A stretch of DNA of 64,000 nucleotides from Streptomyces sp. CBMA291 (GCF_014596525.1 NZ_MSJP01000114.1:1-64000); one strand, 5' to 3'; shown: positions 9,219-17,816, counted from the stretch's first letter. A program made the numbers and translations. Notes: a model not told the origin generated them from the sequence alone.

Positions 9219-9920
9219 CTATTCGGTCGCGGCCTTCATGAGAATGTCCTCGTACACCTTCGGGTCGTCCGACGCGATGACCGGCCAGCCGATGCCGTAC
9301 GCCCCCTCCCAGCCCACGTCGATGCCCGGGTTGGGGTGGTCGGAGCCGTCGGGCAGGAACAGGTGGGGGCTACAGTTGATCCGGTCGGTCCGGGAGAGCG
9401 CCGCCTGGTCGGAGAGGGTGCGGCGGGCCCGTCCGTCGTCGAGCGCCTCGGCGAGGGCGTCGACGTCCACGGCCCCGGTCTCGGCGGCCACGTCCAGGAT
9501 CACCTTGCGGTGGCTGATGCAGCGGGACTCGGCCCAGAAGGCCCTGCGCAGCCCGAGGTCGAGCTGTTCGGAGGCGTTCAGGCTCTGCTCCTTGGCGGCC
9601 AGCACCGCCTCCAGGGCGGGCAGGGTCGTCGAGGGGTACAGCCAGTCCTTGGCCTGCCACAGCTGCCAGCCGGCGCCCGGTTCGAGGCTGGCCATCCGGG
9701 CGACCTCGCTGTCGGTGCCGGGGCGCGGGCTCGGGGCGTCGTTGAGCAGTTCGAGCGGGAAGGCGCGCAGGTCGAAGGAGACTTGCTCCTCCAGGCCGAG
9801 GCGGGTCCTGGTGGTGTGCAGCCGGTGGATCGCGATGTGCGCGAAGGAACACCAGATGTCGGAGAAGACGGTGACGACTCCGCGCGGCGGGGTCGGGTCG
9901 GCGGTGGTCGGGTCGGACAT
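9219..9920 (-). CDS. DsbA/FrnE-like thioredoxin-fold protein lacking the CXXC pair
   Basis: This 233-residue protein has the DsbA-family layout: a thioredoxin strand VVTVFSDIWCSFAH, a helical insert, and a C-terminal thioredoxin part with TDRINCSPHLFLPDGS and a cis-Pro-like segment. The position that carries CPWC in FrnE reads DIWCSFA, so only one cysteine remains. It may act as an isomerase or glutathione/mycothiol-type transferase instead of a disulfide oxidase. The ATG follows GAGGAGAAC. It is the last gene of the DMT-MBL-DsbA unit. Substrate unknown. Confidence 0.82.
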   Translation of the reverse strand: MSDPTTADPTPPRGVVTVFSDIWCSFAHIAIHRLHTTRTRLGLEEQVSFDLRAFPLELLNDAPSPRPGTDSEVARMASLEPGAGWQLWQAKDWLYPSTTLPALEAVLAAKEQSLNASEQLDLGLRRAFWAESRCISHRKVILDVAAETGAVDVDALAEALDDGRARRTLSDQAALSRTDRINCSPHLFLPDGSDHPNPGIDVGWEGAYGIGWPVIASDDPKVYEDILMKAATE

Positions 9921-9955
9921 GGTTCTCCTCGGTCGGTACGCGGGCCGGGCGGTGC

Positions 9956-10756
9956 TCAGCCCGCGGGGTTCTCCAGGGCGTCGAGCGCCGACTCCAGGTC
10001 GAGGTCGGCGCCGGGCAGCCAGGCGGGCAGGGAGGGGATGCGGGCCATGGCCTCGAAGAGCCTCGGCACCGCGTCCTCGCGGACGGTGGGCCCGTGGGCG
10101 CTCAGCAGCTTCGCGGGCCGCAGTGCGGCGAGTTCGCGCACCGGGCGGAGGAACTTCGCCTCGTCGACCAGCGCGGTCCAGGGGGCTATCGCCCGGTTGA
10201 GGACCTCGAAGCCGCCGAAGAATTCCTCCTCGGAGAGATCGGCGAACTCGTGGGTGATTTCCCCGACCACGGTGCCGAAGCTGTCCGAGCTGTAGAGCGT
10301 CCCATCGGAATGGTCGAAGACGGCGAGGGTTCCGGGTGAATCGAAGGTGGGCGGCCGGTGAAAACTCAGCTCGCGGTCGCCGGTCTTCACCCGGCTGCCC
10401 GGGTTCGCGGTGACCGCCCGGTCCTGCGGAATGTCGAACTCCTCGGATAAACGGGTCAGCGTTATCGCGTTGGCGAGGACCTTCGCACCGGGCGCCTCGG
10501 CCAGGATGCGGGCCAGGGCGCCGGTGTGGTCGCGGTCGTCGTGGGTGACGACGATCCAGCGCAGATCGGCCGGGTCGATCAGCGACCAGAGGGACGCGAG
10601 GAAGTCCTCACGGTCGACCGGCATGCCCGCGTCCACCAGGAGCGGCTCGCCGGAGCGGAGCAGGAAGCCGTTGACCGGCTGGTCGCCGAGATCCGGGATG
10701 GGCAGTGCGGAAGGGAGGACGTGGAGGTCGGGACCGGCGGTGTAGGACGCTTTCAT
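9956..10756 (-). CDS. MBL-fold metallo-hydrolase/ODP-type protein
   Basis: This 266-residue metallo-beta-lactamase-fold protein has the metal motif VTHDDRDHTGAL (H-x-D-x-D-H) and later SSDSFG and SAHGP ligand regions. The pattern resembles the diiron domain of flavodiiron proteins, but no flavodoxin domain follows. ATG 10756 sits after GAAAGGTG and was preferred to an in-frame ATG at 10777. A TTA leucine codon lies at 10448-10450 (minus strand), so translation may depend on the bldA tRNA. It lies 35 nt upstream of the DsbA-like gene. Confidence 0.85.
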   Translation of the reverse strand: MKASYTAGPDLHVLPSALPIPDLGDQPVNGFLLRSGEPLLVDAGMPVDREDFLASLWSLIDPADLRWIVVTHDDRDHTGALARILAEAPGAKVLANAITLTRLSEEFDIPQDRAVTANPGSRVKTGDRELSFHRPPTFDSPGTLAVFDHSDGTLYSSDSFGTVVGEITHEFADLSEEEFFGGFEVLNRAIAPWTALVDEAKFLRPVRELAALRPAKLLSAHGPTVREDAVPRLFEAMARIPSLPAWLPGADLDLESALDALENPAG

Positions 10757-10905
10757 GGCACACCTTTCATGTCGCACCGGGCGGGTTCGCGGCCCCCGGG
10801 GCGGGTCCCGGAGAGCCGGCCGTGGTCGGACGGCCGGCCGCCCGGGATCAGGCGGGCCGACGGGGATCGGACGAGCCGGCCGGGATCAGGCCTGGCCAGC
10901 CGGGA

Positions 10906-11844
10906 TCAGACGAGCTGGATGGTGAGCGAACCGGCGATCAGCAGGGCGAGGCCCAGGGCGCGGGGCTTGGTGAGCGAGCGCTGCGGGAGCTTGAACAGGC
11001 CCTTGTGGTCGATCAGCGCCGAGGTCAGCTGCTGACCCGTGACGGTGAGCGCGATGGTCACCGCCGCGCCGATGGCGGGGATGAGCAGGAAGGTGCCGGT
11101 GACGTACGCGGCGGCGCAGGCGCCACCGAGCCAGCCCCACCAGGGCATCTTCTTCAGCGGGGCGACCTTGGGCTTGGGCGTCTTGTGGGTCGCGTAGAGC
11201 ACGAGCAGCACGACGGCGATGGTGAAGGTGGCCACGGCGAAGCTGATGACGGCGACGGTGATGGGCTCCTTGAGCTGTCCGCGCAGCTGGGCGTTGACCG
11301 CGCCCTGGACGGGGAGCACGCCACCGGCGATCACGCCGAGGGCGAGCCAGCCGGCCCGGCCCGCGCCGGACATCTTGGGGGCGCCGGGGGGCGCCGCCGC
11401 CTTCATGCCCCGGATGATCACGACGATGCCGGCGAGGACGGCCAGGGCGCCGATGACGATACCGGCGCTCAGCTCCTTCTTTTCCAGGCCGAGGAGACCG
11501 AAGAGGTCGAGCGCGAGCGAGGAGAACATCTGGCCGGTGACGAAGAGTCCGACAGCTGCCAAGGCCCCGAGCCGAGGGAAGAGCAGGATGCCGCTGGTGA
11601 TGTACAGCGGGCTTGCCAGCCCGCCGAGCAGTTGCCAGGGCTCGACGTCGGGCAGCTTGCCGAGGGCGCCGAGGGCTCCGGCGGCCACGGCGAGCACGGT
11701 CAGCAGGCCGGTCGCGACGCCGAGCTGGATGGTCGAGGCGCCGTACGGGGTGCCGACGGCCGCGTTGAGCTGGAGGTTCACCGAGGCCTGGACGGCCAGG
11801 AGGCAGCCGACCAGCAGGGCCGCGGCGAGGAGCGCGGTGTGCAT
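10906..11844 (-). CDS. DMT superfamily transporter, YdcZ type (duplicated)
   Basis: This 312-residue inner-membrane protein consists of two homologous halves of about five transmembrane segments each. Both halves begin with a related motif (VQASVNLQL near residue 18; VQGAVNAQL near residue 190). This matches the DMT_YdcZ family, whose members are putative small-molecule exporters. ATG 11844 follows GGGAG. The gene is divergent from a TetR regulator across a region with two similar operators, so it is probably repressed by that regulator. Export of a cluster product is possible but unproven. Confidence 0.85.
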   Translation of the reverse strand: MHTALLAAALLVGCLLAVQASVNLQLNAAVGTPYGASTIQLGVATGLLTVLAVAAGALGALGKLPDVEPWQLLGGLASPLYITSGILLFPRLGALAAVGLFVTGQMFSSLALDLFGLLGLEKKELSAGIVIGALAVLAGIVVIIRGMKAAAPPGAPKMSGAGRAGWLALGVIAGGVLPVQGAVNAQLRGQLKEPITVAVISFAVATFTIAVVLLVLYATHKTPKPKVAPLKKMPWWGWLGGACAAAYVTGTFLLIPAIGAAVTIALTVTGQQLTSALIDHKGLFKLPQRSLTKPRALGLALLIAGSLTIQLV

Positions 11845-11881
11845 CTTGATCTCCCTGGGACGGGATGGCGAGCGGTTAAAT

Positions 11882-11935
11882 GGACACTGAGTCCGGTTAG
11901 CATGCCATGGAGGCCAACAAGCGGACAAGGTGTCC
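11882..11935. promoter_or_regulatory. Two TetR operator candidates in the divergent DMT/TetR promoter
   Basis: Two 13-bp imperfect palindromes share half-sites: GGACACTGAGTCC (11882-11894) and GGACAAGGTGTCC (11923-11935), centred 41 bp apart. They sit between the start of the DMT transporter and the TetR gene, the usual place for autoregulated TetR operators. Confidence 0.65.
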
Positions 11936-11966
11936 ACTTAGCCGGGAGGGAGTTAAGGTCGGAACC

Positions 11967-12632
11967 ATGAGCGACGACGAGCAGCGCCGACGTGGAGCCG
12001 ACTCCGTGCACCGGGTCGGCGGGCTCCTTGGTGATCTCCAGGCGGCGGACGACCAACCCGTCTCACCGCGTCGGCGCGCCGACGCCGAACGCAACCGGGC
12101 TCAGATCCTGGCCGCCGCGGAACGGCTCTTCGCGGACGGGGAGGACCCCCGGGCGGTCACCATGGACAAGATCGCCAAAGCCGCCGGGGTCGGCCGCGCC
12201 ACCCTCTACCGCAGCTTCCCCGATCCGCCCTCTGTCGCCGTGGCCCTGCTCGACGAGCACGAGCGCAGACTCCAGGGCCAGCTCATCTACGGCCCGCCGC
12301 CGCTGGGCCCCGGCGCACCGGCGGGGGAGCGCCTCGCCGCCTTCTACCTCGCGATGCTCGATCTCCTCGAACGGCACCTGCCGCTGGCGCTCGGCGCGGA
12401 GACCGGCCCGGCGCGCTTCCGTACCGGGGCGTACGGATTCTGGCGCGTCCACGTCCGGACACTCCTCGTCGACCACGGCGTCCGCGACCCGGACCCGCTG
12501 ATCGACATCGCCCTCAGCCCGCTGGCCCCCGAACTCTTCCACTTCCAACGGCGCGAGCTGGGACTCTCGGCCGAACGCGTCGGCCGCTCACTGACCGGCT
12601 TCGCCCGGCAACTGCTGGCCTCCGGGGAGTGA
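11967..12632 (+). CDS. TetR/AcrR family transcriptional regulator
   Basis: This 221-residue regulator has the HTH at about residues 35-80 (NRAQILAAAERLFAD...VTMDKIAKAAGVGRATLYRSF) and a helical ligand domain. It is preceded by a charged 30-residue N-terminal extension (DDEQRRRGAD). ATG 11967 is the first codon after the operator region; an upstream in-frame ATG at 11907 would overlap the operators. It is divergent from the DMT transporter and probably represses it and itself. The inducer is unknown. Confidence 0.9.
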   Translation: MSDDEQRRRGADSVHRVGGLLGDLQAADDQPVSPRRRADAERNRAQILAAAERLFADGEDPRAVTMDKIAKAAGVGRATLYRSFPDPPSVAVALLDEHERRLQGQLIYGPPPLGPGAPAGERLAAFYLAMLDLLERHLPLALGAETGPARFRTGAYGFWRVHVRTLLVDHGVRDPDPLIDIALSPLAPELFHFQRRELGLSAERVGRSLTGFARQLLASGE

Positions 12633-12685
12633 CACCGGGCCGGGCGGCGGTCCGGTGGACCGGGCCCCGGCCCGGTCGGGGCGGG

Positions 12686-13375
12686 TCAGGCGCCGTGCCG
12701 CCGGATGGTCGGGTGCTGCACCAGACCCGGCAGGATCAGCTCCCAGATCCGGGAGAGCCGTTCCTCGGCGGGCCCGTGCAGGGCGCCGCTCTCGGTGGGG
12801 CAGCGGGGCTCCCTCGGCTCCTCGGCCGGCCAGCTCTCGTCGGCGGGCGCCGCCGGGCAGCGCATCTCCAGCTCGACCCCGGTGATCACGTATCCGATGA
12901 GCGCCGCCACCGCCGTCGCGTCCACACCGGGCCGCAGCGCCTTCTCCGAGGCGGCGAAGCGGGCGAGCCGGGCCACCTCGCGCCGCCAGGGGCAGTCACG
13001 GGAGAGCCCGGGGGCGGTTAACTGGAGTTCCCGCGCCAGCCGTTCACCGGCCCGCGCCGTCGGGTCCGTCTCGAAGAGCCGGATCAGCGCGTGCGTGGCG
13101 ATCACCAGTTTGTCGATCGCGGTCCCGCCCACGCCCTCCGTCGACAGACACGCCGACTCGACCGTGACCCGGGTGACCGCGCGGGCCCGTCCGTGCACCT
13201 CCGTCGCCAGATCCGACTTCGTGGCGAAGTGGAAGACCAGGGCTCCGGTGGTGACCTGGGCCTCGCCCGCGATCCGGGCCAGTGAGGCCCGCTCGTAGCC
13301 CAGTCCGTCGAAGACCCGTGCGGCCGCCGACAGGATTTCCCGTCTCGTTCTCTCCGCCCGCTGCTGCATCGCCAT
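12686..13375 (-). CDS. Gamma-butyrolactone-receptor-like TetR regulator (ScbR/ArpA group)
   Basis: This 229-residue TetR protein has an N-terminal HTH that reads RAERTRREILSAAARVFDGL, then SLARIAGEAQVTTGALVFHFATKSDLA. The GALxFHFxxKxDLA ending is characteristic of butyrolactone receptors and pseudo-receptors. Such proteins link signalling molecules to secondary metabolism. A TTA codon at 13019-13021 (minus strand) would make it bldA-dependent. No AfsA-type synthase is in the window, so it may be an orphan pseudo-receptor. ATG 13375 follows GGGGGAG. Whether it controls the roh operon is unknown. Confidence 0.78.
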   Translation of the reverse strand: MAMQQRAERTRREILSAAARVFDGLGYERASLARIAGEAQVTTGALVFHFATKSDLATEVHGRARAVTRVTVESACLSTEGVGGTAIDKLVIATHALIRLFETDPTARAGERLARELQLTAPGLSRDCPWRREVARLARFAASEKALRPGVDATAVAALIGYVITGVELEMRCPAAPADESWPAEEPREPRCPTESGALHGPAEERLSRIWELILPGLVQHPTIRRHGA

Positions 13376-13589
13376 GAGCTCCCCCGTCGACTCGCGAGAA
13401 GGTGCCGGAGCGTTATGTTCCGGCCTACGCCTGTGACCGACTCGAAACTATCCGGCCGAGGGGCCGCGAAACGTGGCTTCCCGGACGACGGGCCGAAAGT
13501 GGGGCTTGACGGGGTCATGCCTACCTGGTGAAGGGGGGTCCCACCGCCCCCGCTCGACCAGAAGTGTCCGGAACCATGACCCTGGGCCG

Positions 13590-14501
13590 TCAGGTGGATT
13601 CAGCCGTTCCGGTGTCCGCTGAGGCCTTCGCCCGGGAGCGGGAAACAGCCACGCCCGCCAGGCAGAGCGCACCTCCGGCCAGAGTCAGCGCACCCGGCAG
13701 CTCGCCCAGGAACCCCCAGGCCATCAACACGACCAGGGCGGGCACGGCGTAGGTCGTCGCGCCCATCCGGCCCGCCGTCGTACGGGCCAGGGCATAGGCC
13801 CAGGTGGTGAAGGCGAGAGCGGTCGGGAAGACCCCCAGATAGACCATGTTCAGGGTGGCCGGCAACGGAGCCTCCGCCGCCTCCGACACCAACTGCCCGG
13901 CGAACGGCAGACAGGCCACCGCCCCCACCAGACAGCCGAACGTGGTCACCTGGAGCGCGCTGCCGTGCGCGAGCGCCGGCTTCTGCGCCACCACCCCGCC
14001 CGCGTACGCCACCGCCGCGAGCAGACAGAGCAGCACCCCGAGCGTCGAGGCGTGACCGCCGGAGCCACCGGACATCGACAGGCCCACGGTCACCGCGCCC
14101 GCGAACGACACCGCCATGCCCGCGAGGAGCCGGGGCGGCAGCGACTCCCGGAGGAACCGGGCCCCGAGCAGGGCGATCAGGATCGGGCCTATGTTGACCA
14201 CCATCGCCGCCGTGCCCGCGTCGACCTCCTGCTCACCCCAGTTGAGCACCACCATGTACACCCCGAACCAGAGCAGCCCCGAGACCGCTATGCCCGGCCA
14301 GGCGGCCCGGGGCGGAAGCCCCTCCCGCCGCGACAGGAGGACCGCTCCCAGGACGAGGGACCCGGTGAGCAGCCGCCCCAGCGCCAGCGCGCCGGGGGAG
14401 TAGGCGGCACCCGCGCTGCGGATGGAGACGAAGGCCGAGGCCCAGAGGACGACGGTGACGGAGGCGGCGGCGAGCGCCGCACGCGAGGGGGAGTGGTGCA
14501 T
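13590..14501 (-). CDS. EamA/DMT family transporter
   Basis: This 303-residue membrane protein has ten predicted transmembrane segments in two EamA repeats (about residues 8-140 and 155-295). Motifs include LWASAFVSIR at the first helix and GVFPTALAFTTWAYAL in the second repeat. Members export amino acids or other metabolites. The gene stands alone on the minus strand, separated from the butyrolactone-receptor-like gene by about 210 bp in which I see no gene. Cargo unknown. Confidence 0.88.
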   Translation of the reverse strand: MHHSPSRAALAAASVTVVLWASAFVSIRSAGAAYSPGALALGRLLTGSLVLGAVLLSRREGLPPRAAWPGIAVSGLLWFGVYMVVLNWGEQEVDAGTAAMVVNIGPILIALLGARFLRESLPPRLLAGMAVSFAGAVTVGLSMSGGSGGHASTLGVLLCLLAAVAYAGGVVAQKPALAHGSALQVTTFGCLVGAVACLPFAGQLVSEAAEAPLPATLNMVYLGVFPTALAFTTWAYALARTTAGRMGATTYAVPALVVLMAWGFLGELPGALTLAGGALCLAGVAVSRSRAKASADTGTAEST

Positions 14502-14801
14502 GCCTCCGACGGTAAGCGGTGGACATTTCGGCCGGGGCCGCAGTGTGCCGGGGCGGGGGCGGACGGGGGCGGACGGAAGCAGCCGGGGCCGCAGCGTGCT
14601 GGGCTGGATCGGCCGAGGTGGAGCGGGGTCTGGGTGGGACGGGAAGGATCTGGGCGGGTCGGGGCCGGGGAATCGGTTGGGGCGGGACGGGAAGGGTCTG
14701 GGTGGGACGGGAACAGTCTGGGTGGGTGGGTCGGGACCGGGCGGGGGGGGGGGGCTTCTCGTACGCGCCTGGCCTCGGCCGTCACCCCCGGCACCCGCCC
14801 C
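14502..14801. repeat. G-rich low-complexity spacer with direct repeats
   Basis: No gene is seen in this 300-bp spacer. GGTCTGGGTGGGACGGGAA occurs at 14627-14645 and again at 14695-14713, with further partial copies. A second pair of 18-mers (GCCGGGGCCGCAGTGTGC-like) lies about 50 bp apart near 14532 and 14582. A run of 12 G is at 14743-14754. The plus strand has many GGG tracts able to form G-quadruplexes. Confidence 0.7.
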
Positions 14802-15497
14802 TCAGCGCAGGCTCTCCGGTGCGATGCCCAGGGCCGCGTGCAGTGCCGCCTCGCCCTCGCCGGTCACCCGTACCGCCCGCTCGGAGCCGATCCGTACGCA
14901 CCAGCCGGTGTCCAGCGCGTGGGCGCACAGGGCCGCTCCCGCGAGTCCGGCGAGGTGGGGGCGGCGCTCGGTCCAGTCGAGGCAGCCGCGCGCCAGGGGC
15001 CTGCGGCCCCGGCGCACCAGCGGGACGCCCAACTCCTCGAACCAGGCCACACCTCGGTCGGTGAGGGCGAAGCCGGTGTCCTGGCGGAGCAGTCCGCGCC
15101 CGGTCATCGCCTCCGTGATCGTGATGCCGAGGCGACCGGCGAGATGGTCGTAGCAGGTCCGGCCCCTGGCCATCGCCCGCCCGGCGTTCACGGCGCTCAG
15201 CGAACGGGGCGGCGGGGGCGCGGCCGGAGCGGAGCGGGCGGCCAGATCCTCGACGAGGTGCGCGATCCCGGGCCCGGCGAGCCGGACGTACCGGTGTCGG
15301 CCCTGCCGCTCCTCGGCGAGCACCCCGCCGCCGACCAGCCGGCCCAGGTGCTCGCTCGCGGTCGACGGCGCGACGCCCGCGTGCCGGGCGAGTTCGCCCG
15401 CCGTCCAGGCCCGCCCGTCGAGCAGGGCGAGTACGAAGCAGGCGCGAGTCTCGTCCGCGAAGAGCGCCGCGAGCTCGGCGAGGTCACTGGCTCCCAT
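14802..15497 (-). CDS. ArsR-type winged-helix transcriptional regulator
   Basis: This 231-residue protein has a winged-helix DNA-binding domain at residues 1-80 (LAALFADETRACFVLALLDG, GELARHAGVAPSTASEHLGRLV, RYVRLAGP), followed by a second helical/winged part of about 130 residues seen in actinobacterial ArsR-like regulators. No metal-binding cysteine pair is evident, so it may sense something other than a metal. The frame remains open far upstream, but ATG 15497 is where homology to the HTH begins. The upstream region is a repeat array. Targets unknown. Confidence 0.85.
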   Translation of the reverse strand: MGASDLAELAALFADETRACFVLALLDGRAWTAGELARHAGVAPSTASEHLGRLVGGGVLAEERQGRHRYVRLAGPGIAHLVEDLAARSAPAAPPPPRSLSAVNAGRAMARGRTCYDHLAGRLGITITEAMTGRGLLRQDTGFALTDRGVAWFEELGVPLVRRGRRPLARGCLDWTERRPHLAGLAGAALCAHALDTGWCVRIGSERAVRVTGEGEAALHAALGIAPESLR

Positions 15498-15523
15498 GCC
15501 ACAAGCCTGCCGCACACACGCTT

Positions 15524-15832
15524 CGGCGACGACCGAAGCGTCCCGCCGACGGGGCCGGTCGCGAACCGGGGTTGGGTAGGGCGTTGCCTCGGGCCGGTTC
15601 CGGCTTTTCCCGGCGGCGGGCGAAGTGTCCCGCCCACGGGGCCGCCCTCGCCTGGGGGTGGGTAAGGCGTCGCCTCGGGACGGTCTCGCCCTCTTCCCGG
15701 CGGCGGCCGAAGCATCCTGTCCTCGGGCTGGTCCCGCCCCTCTCCGGCGGCGCCGGTCGGGGCGCCCTGCCACGGGCCGCTCGCGTCCCCTCCCCGGCGT
15801 CGGGAAGCGGGCCCGCCACGGGGCCCCCGTGC
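15524..15832. repeat. 87-bp direct repeats in the ArsR-TetR spacer
   Basis: Units beginning CGGCG(A/G)CG(A/G)(C/G)CGAAG start at 15524, 15611 and 15698, giving an exact 87-bp period for two full units. A third shortened unit follows, then further CGGCGG..CG fragments to about 15830. Both strands stay open by base composition, but I see no protein homology, so I treat the region as non-coding repeat DNA. Confidence 0.7.
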
Positions 15833-16600
15833 TCACCCCCCGGCGGCTGCCGAATCGTCTCGTACGGGCTCGGCGCCGGGCCTTCGGGAGGGCGAGGGCT
15901 CGGCGTCGGGCCTTCGGGAGGGTGAGGGCCCGGCGGCGGGCCCTCCGCCCTCCCGGGGTCGGTCCTCCCTGGCCTCGTACTGGAGTCGGAGGCCGTCGAG
16001 GAGGGCCTTGAGGCCAGTGGCGAAGGCGCCCTCGTCGACCTTCTGGCGGTGCTCCGCGAGGAGGTGGGCCTGACCGAGGTGGGGGTAGGAAGCAGGGTCG
16101 TACGCCGTCTCGTCGTCGACGAAACCGCGCGCGAAGGAGCCGAGCGCCGAGCCGGTGACGAAGTACCGCATGAGCGCGCCGATCGAGGTCGCCTGGGCCG
16201 GGGGCCACCCCGCGCGGACCATCGCGCCGAAGACCGCGTCCGCCACCCGCAGCCCCGCCGGGCGCCTGCCGGGGCCCTGGGCGAGGACCGGGACGATGTG
16301 CGGGTGGTCGGCGAGGGCGGCGCGGTAGGAGACCGCCCAGTCGCGCAGCGCCGTCAGCCAGTCGCGGTCGTCGGCCTCGTCGAACATCGACAGGTCGACC
16401 TTGGCGCTGACTGCGTCGGCAACCGCGTCGAGGATCTCGTCCTTGGTGCGGAAGTGGTTGTAGAGCGAGGGCCCGCTCACCCCGAGTTCGGCCGCGAGGC
16501 GCCGGGTGGAGAGCGCGTCGAGCCCCTCCGCGTCCACGAGCGCGCTCGCCTTCGCCACGATGAGGTCTCGGCTGAGCAGGGGCTTGCGCGGTCGGGCCAT
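15833..16600 (-). CDS. TetR family regulator with repetitive C-terminal tail
   Basis: This 255-residue regulator has an N-terminal HTH (LIVAKASALVDAEGLDALSTRRL, GVSGPSLYNHF) and a TetR_C-type ligand domain to about residue 215. The last 40 residues are a low-complexity tail with the repeated unit PSPSRRP(D/G)AEP, which runs into the intergenic repeat DNA. The usual family length is about 215, so the tail is an extension. The start may be ATG 16600 or the in-frame ATG at 16609; neither has a clear ribosome-binding site. It is divergent from an acyl-CoA dehydrogenase 43 bp away and probably regulates it. Confidence 0.85.
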   Translation of the reverse strand: MARPRKPLLSRDLIVAKASALVDAEGLDALSTRRLAAELGVSGPSLYNHFRTKDEILDAVADAVSAKVDLSMFDEADDRDWLTALRDWAVSYRAALADHPHIVPVLAQGPGRRPAGLRVADAVFGAMVRAGWPPAQATSIGALMRYFVTGSALGSFARGFVDDETAYDPASYPHLGQAHLLAEHRQKVDEGAFATGLKALLDGLRLQYEAREDRPREGGGPAAGPSPSRRPDAEPSPSRRPGAEPVRDDSAAAGG

Positions 16601-16643
16601 GGCGCACATAGTAGGCCGGAGCCAAAACTAGCAGTGATAATTA

Positions 16644-17816
16644 ATGGACGGCGGGGTGGGCGCGGTGGATCTGGCACTCAGTGGGGAGCAGGAGGCCGCC
16701 CGGCGGCTCGCCCGGGACTTCGTCGCACGCGAGGTCGCCCCGTACGCCGTCGCCTGGGACCGGGCGGAGGAGGTGGACCGGGCGATCGTGGGGAAGCTCG
16801 GCGCCGTCGGCTTCCTCGGGCTCACCCTCCCCGAGGAGTACGGCGGTTCCGGCGGCGACCACCTCGCCTACTGCCTCGTGACGGAGGAGCTGGGCCGGGG
16901 CGACTCCTCCGTACGCGGCATCGTCTCCGTCTCCCTCGGCCTCGTCGCCAAGACCGTCGCCGCCTGGGGCGACGAGGAGCAGAAGCGGACCTGGCTGCCC
17001 CGGCTCGCCTCCGGCGAGGCGCTCGGCTGCTTCGGTCTCACCGAGCCGGGCACCGGCTCGGACGCGGGGAACCTCGCCACCCGCGCGGTCCGTGACGGCG
17101 ACGACTACGTCATCGACGGCACCAAGATGTTCATCACCAACGGCACCTGGGCCGATGTCGTCCTGCTCTTCGCGCGGACCGGGGACGCCCCGGGCCACCG
17201 GGGCGTCTCCGCCTTCCTCGTCCCCACCGACACCCCCGGTCTCACCCGCCGCCCGGTCCACGGCAAGCTCGGACTGCGCGGCCAGGCCACCGCCGAACTG
17301 GTCCTCCAGGGCGTTCGCGTCCCCGCCGGAGCCCTCCTCGGGCCCGAGGGCAAGGGCTTCACCGTCGCCATGTCGGCCCTGGCCAAGGGGCGCATGTCGG
17401 TCGCCGCCGGGTGCGTCGGCATCGCGCAGGCGGCCCTCGACGCCGCCGTGGGATACGCGGGGGAGCGCGAGCAGTTCGGCAAGCCCATCGCCTCGTACCA
17501 GCTGGTGCAGGAGCTGATCAGCGACATCGCCGTCGACGTGGACGCCGCCCGGCTGCTGACCTGGCGGGTCGCCGATCTGATCGACCGGGGCCAGGACTTC
17601 GCCACCGCCGCCTCCACGGCGAAGCTGTACGCCTCCGAGGCCGCCGTCCGCGCCGCGAACAACGCCCTCCAGGTCTTCGGCGGCTACGGCTACATCGACG
17701 AGTACCCGGTCGGCAAGCTCCTGCGCGACGCCCGCGTGATGACCCTGTACGAGGGCACCAGCCAGATCCAGAAGCTGATCATCGGCCGGGCGCTGACCGG
17801 CGTGTCGGCCTTCTGA
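16644..17816 (+). CDS. Acyl-CoA dehydrogenase
   Basis: This FAD flavoenzyme (390 residues) would catalyse alpha,beta-dehydrogenation of an acyl-CoA. Visible features are the substrate/FAD segment CFGLTEPGTGSDAG, MFITNGTWAD, REQFGKPIASYQ, and the C-terminal catalytic glutamate in LYEGTSQIQK, as in short-chain-specific enzymes. ATG 16644 lacks a Shine-Dalgarno sequence and may be leaderless. A GTG at 16665 (VDLALSGEQ) is an alternative that matches the usual family N-terminus. It is divergent from the TetR gene. The substrate is not evident. Confidence 0.9.
   Translation: MDGGVGAVDLALSGEQEAARRLARDFVAREVAPYAVAWDRAEEVDRAIVGKLGAVGFLGLTLPEEYGGSGGDHLAYCLVTEELGRGDSSVRGIVSVSLGLVAKTVAAWGDEEQKRTWLPRLASGEALGCFGLTEPGTGSDAGNLATRAVRDGDDYVIDGTKMFITNGTWADVVLLFARTGDAPGHRGVSAFLVPTDTPGLTRRPVHGKLGLRGQATAELVLQGVRVPAGALLGPEGKGFTVAMSALAKGRMSVAAGCVGIAQAALDAAVGYAGEREQFGKPIASYQLVQELISDIAVDVDAARLLTWRVADLIDRGQDFATAASTAKLYASEAAVRAANNALQVFGGYGYIDEYPVGKLLRDARVMTLYEGTSQIQKLIIGRALTGVSAF

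Noticed and set aside
14802..16625. 607-residue minus-strand frame that would fuse ArsR to upstream DNA
   Set aside because: Only the last 231 residues show a DNA-binding domain; the rest is repeat DNA and the TetR gene in another frame.
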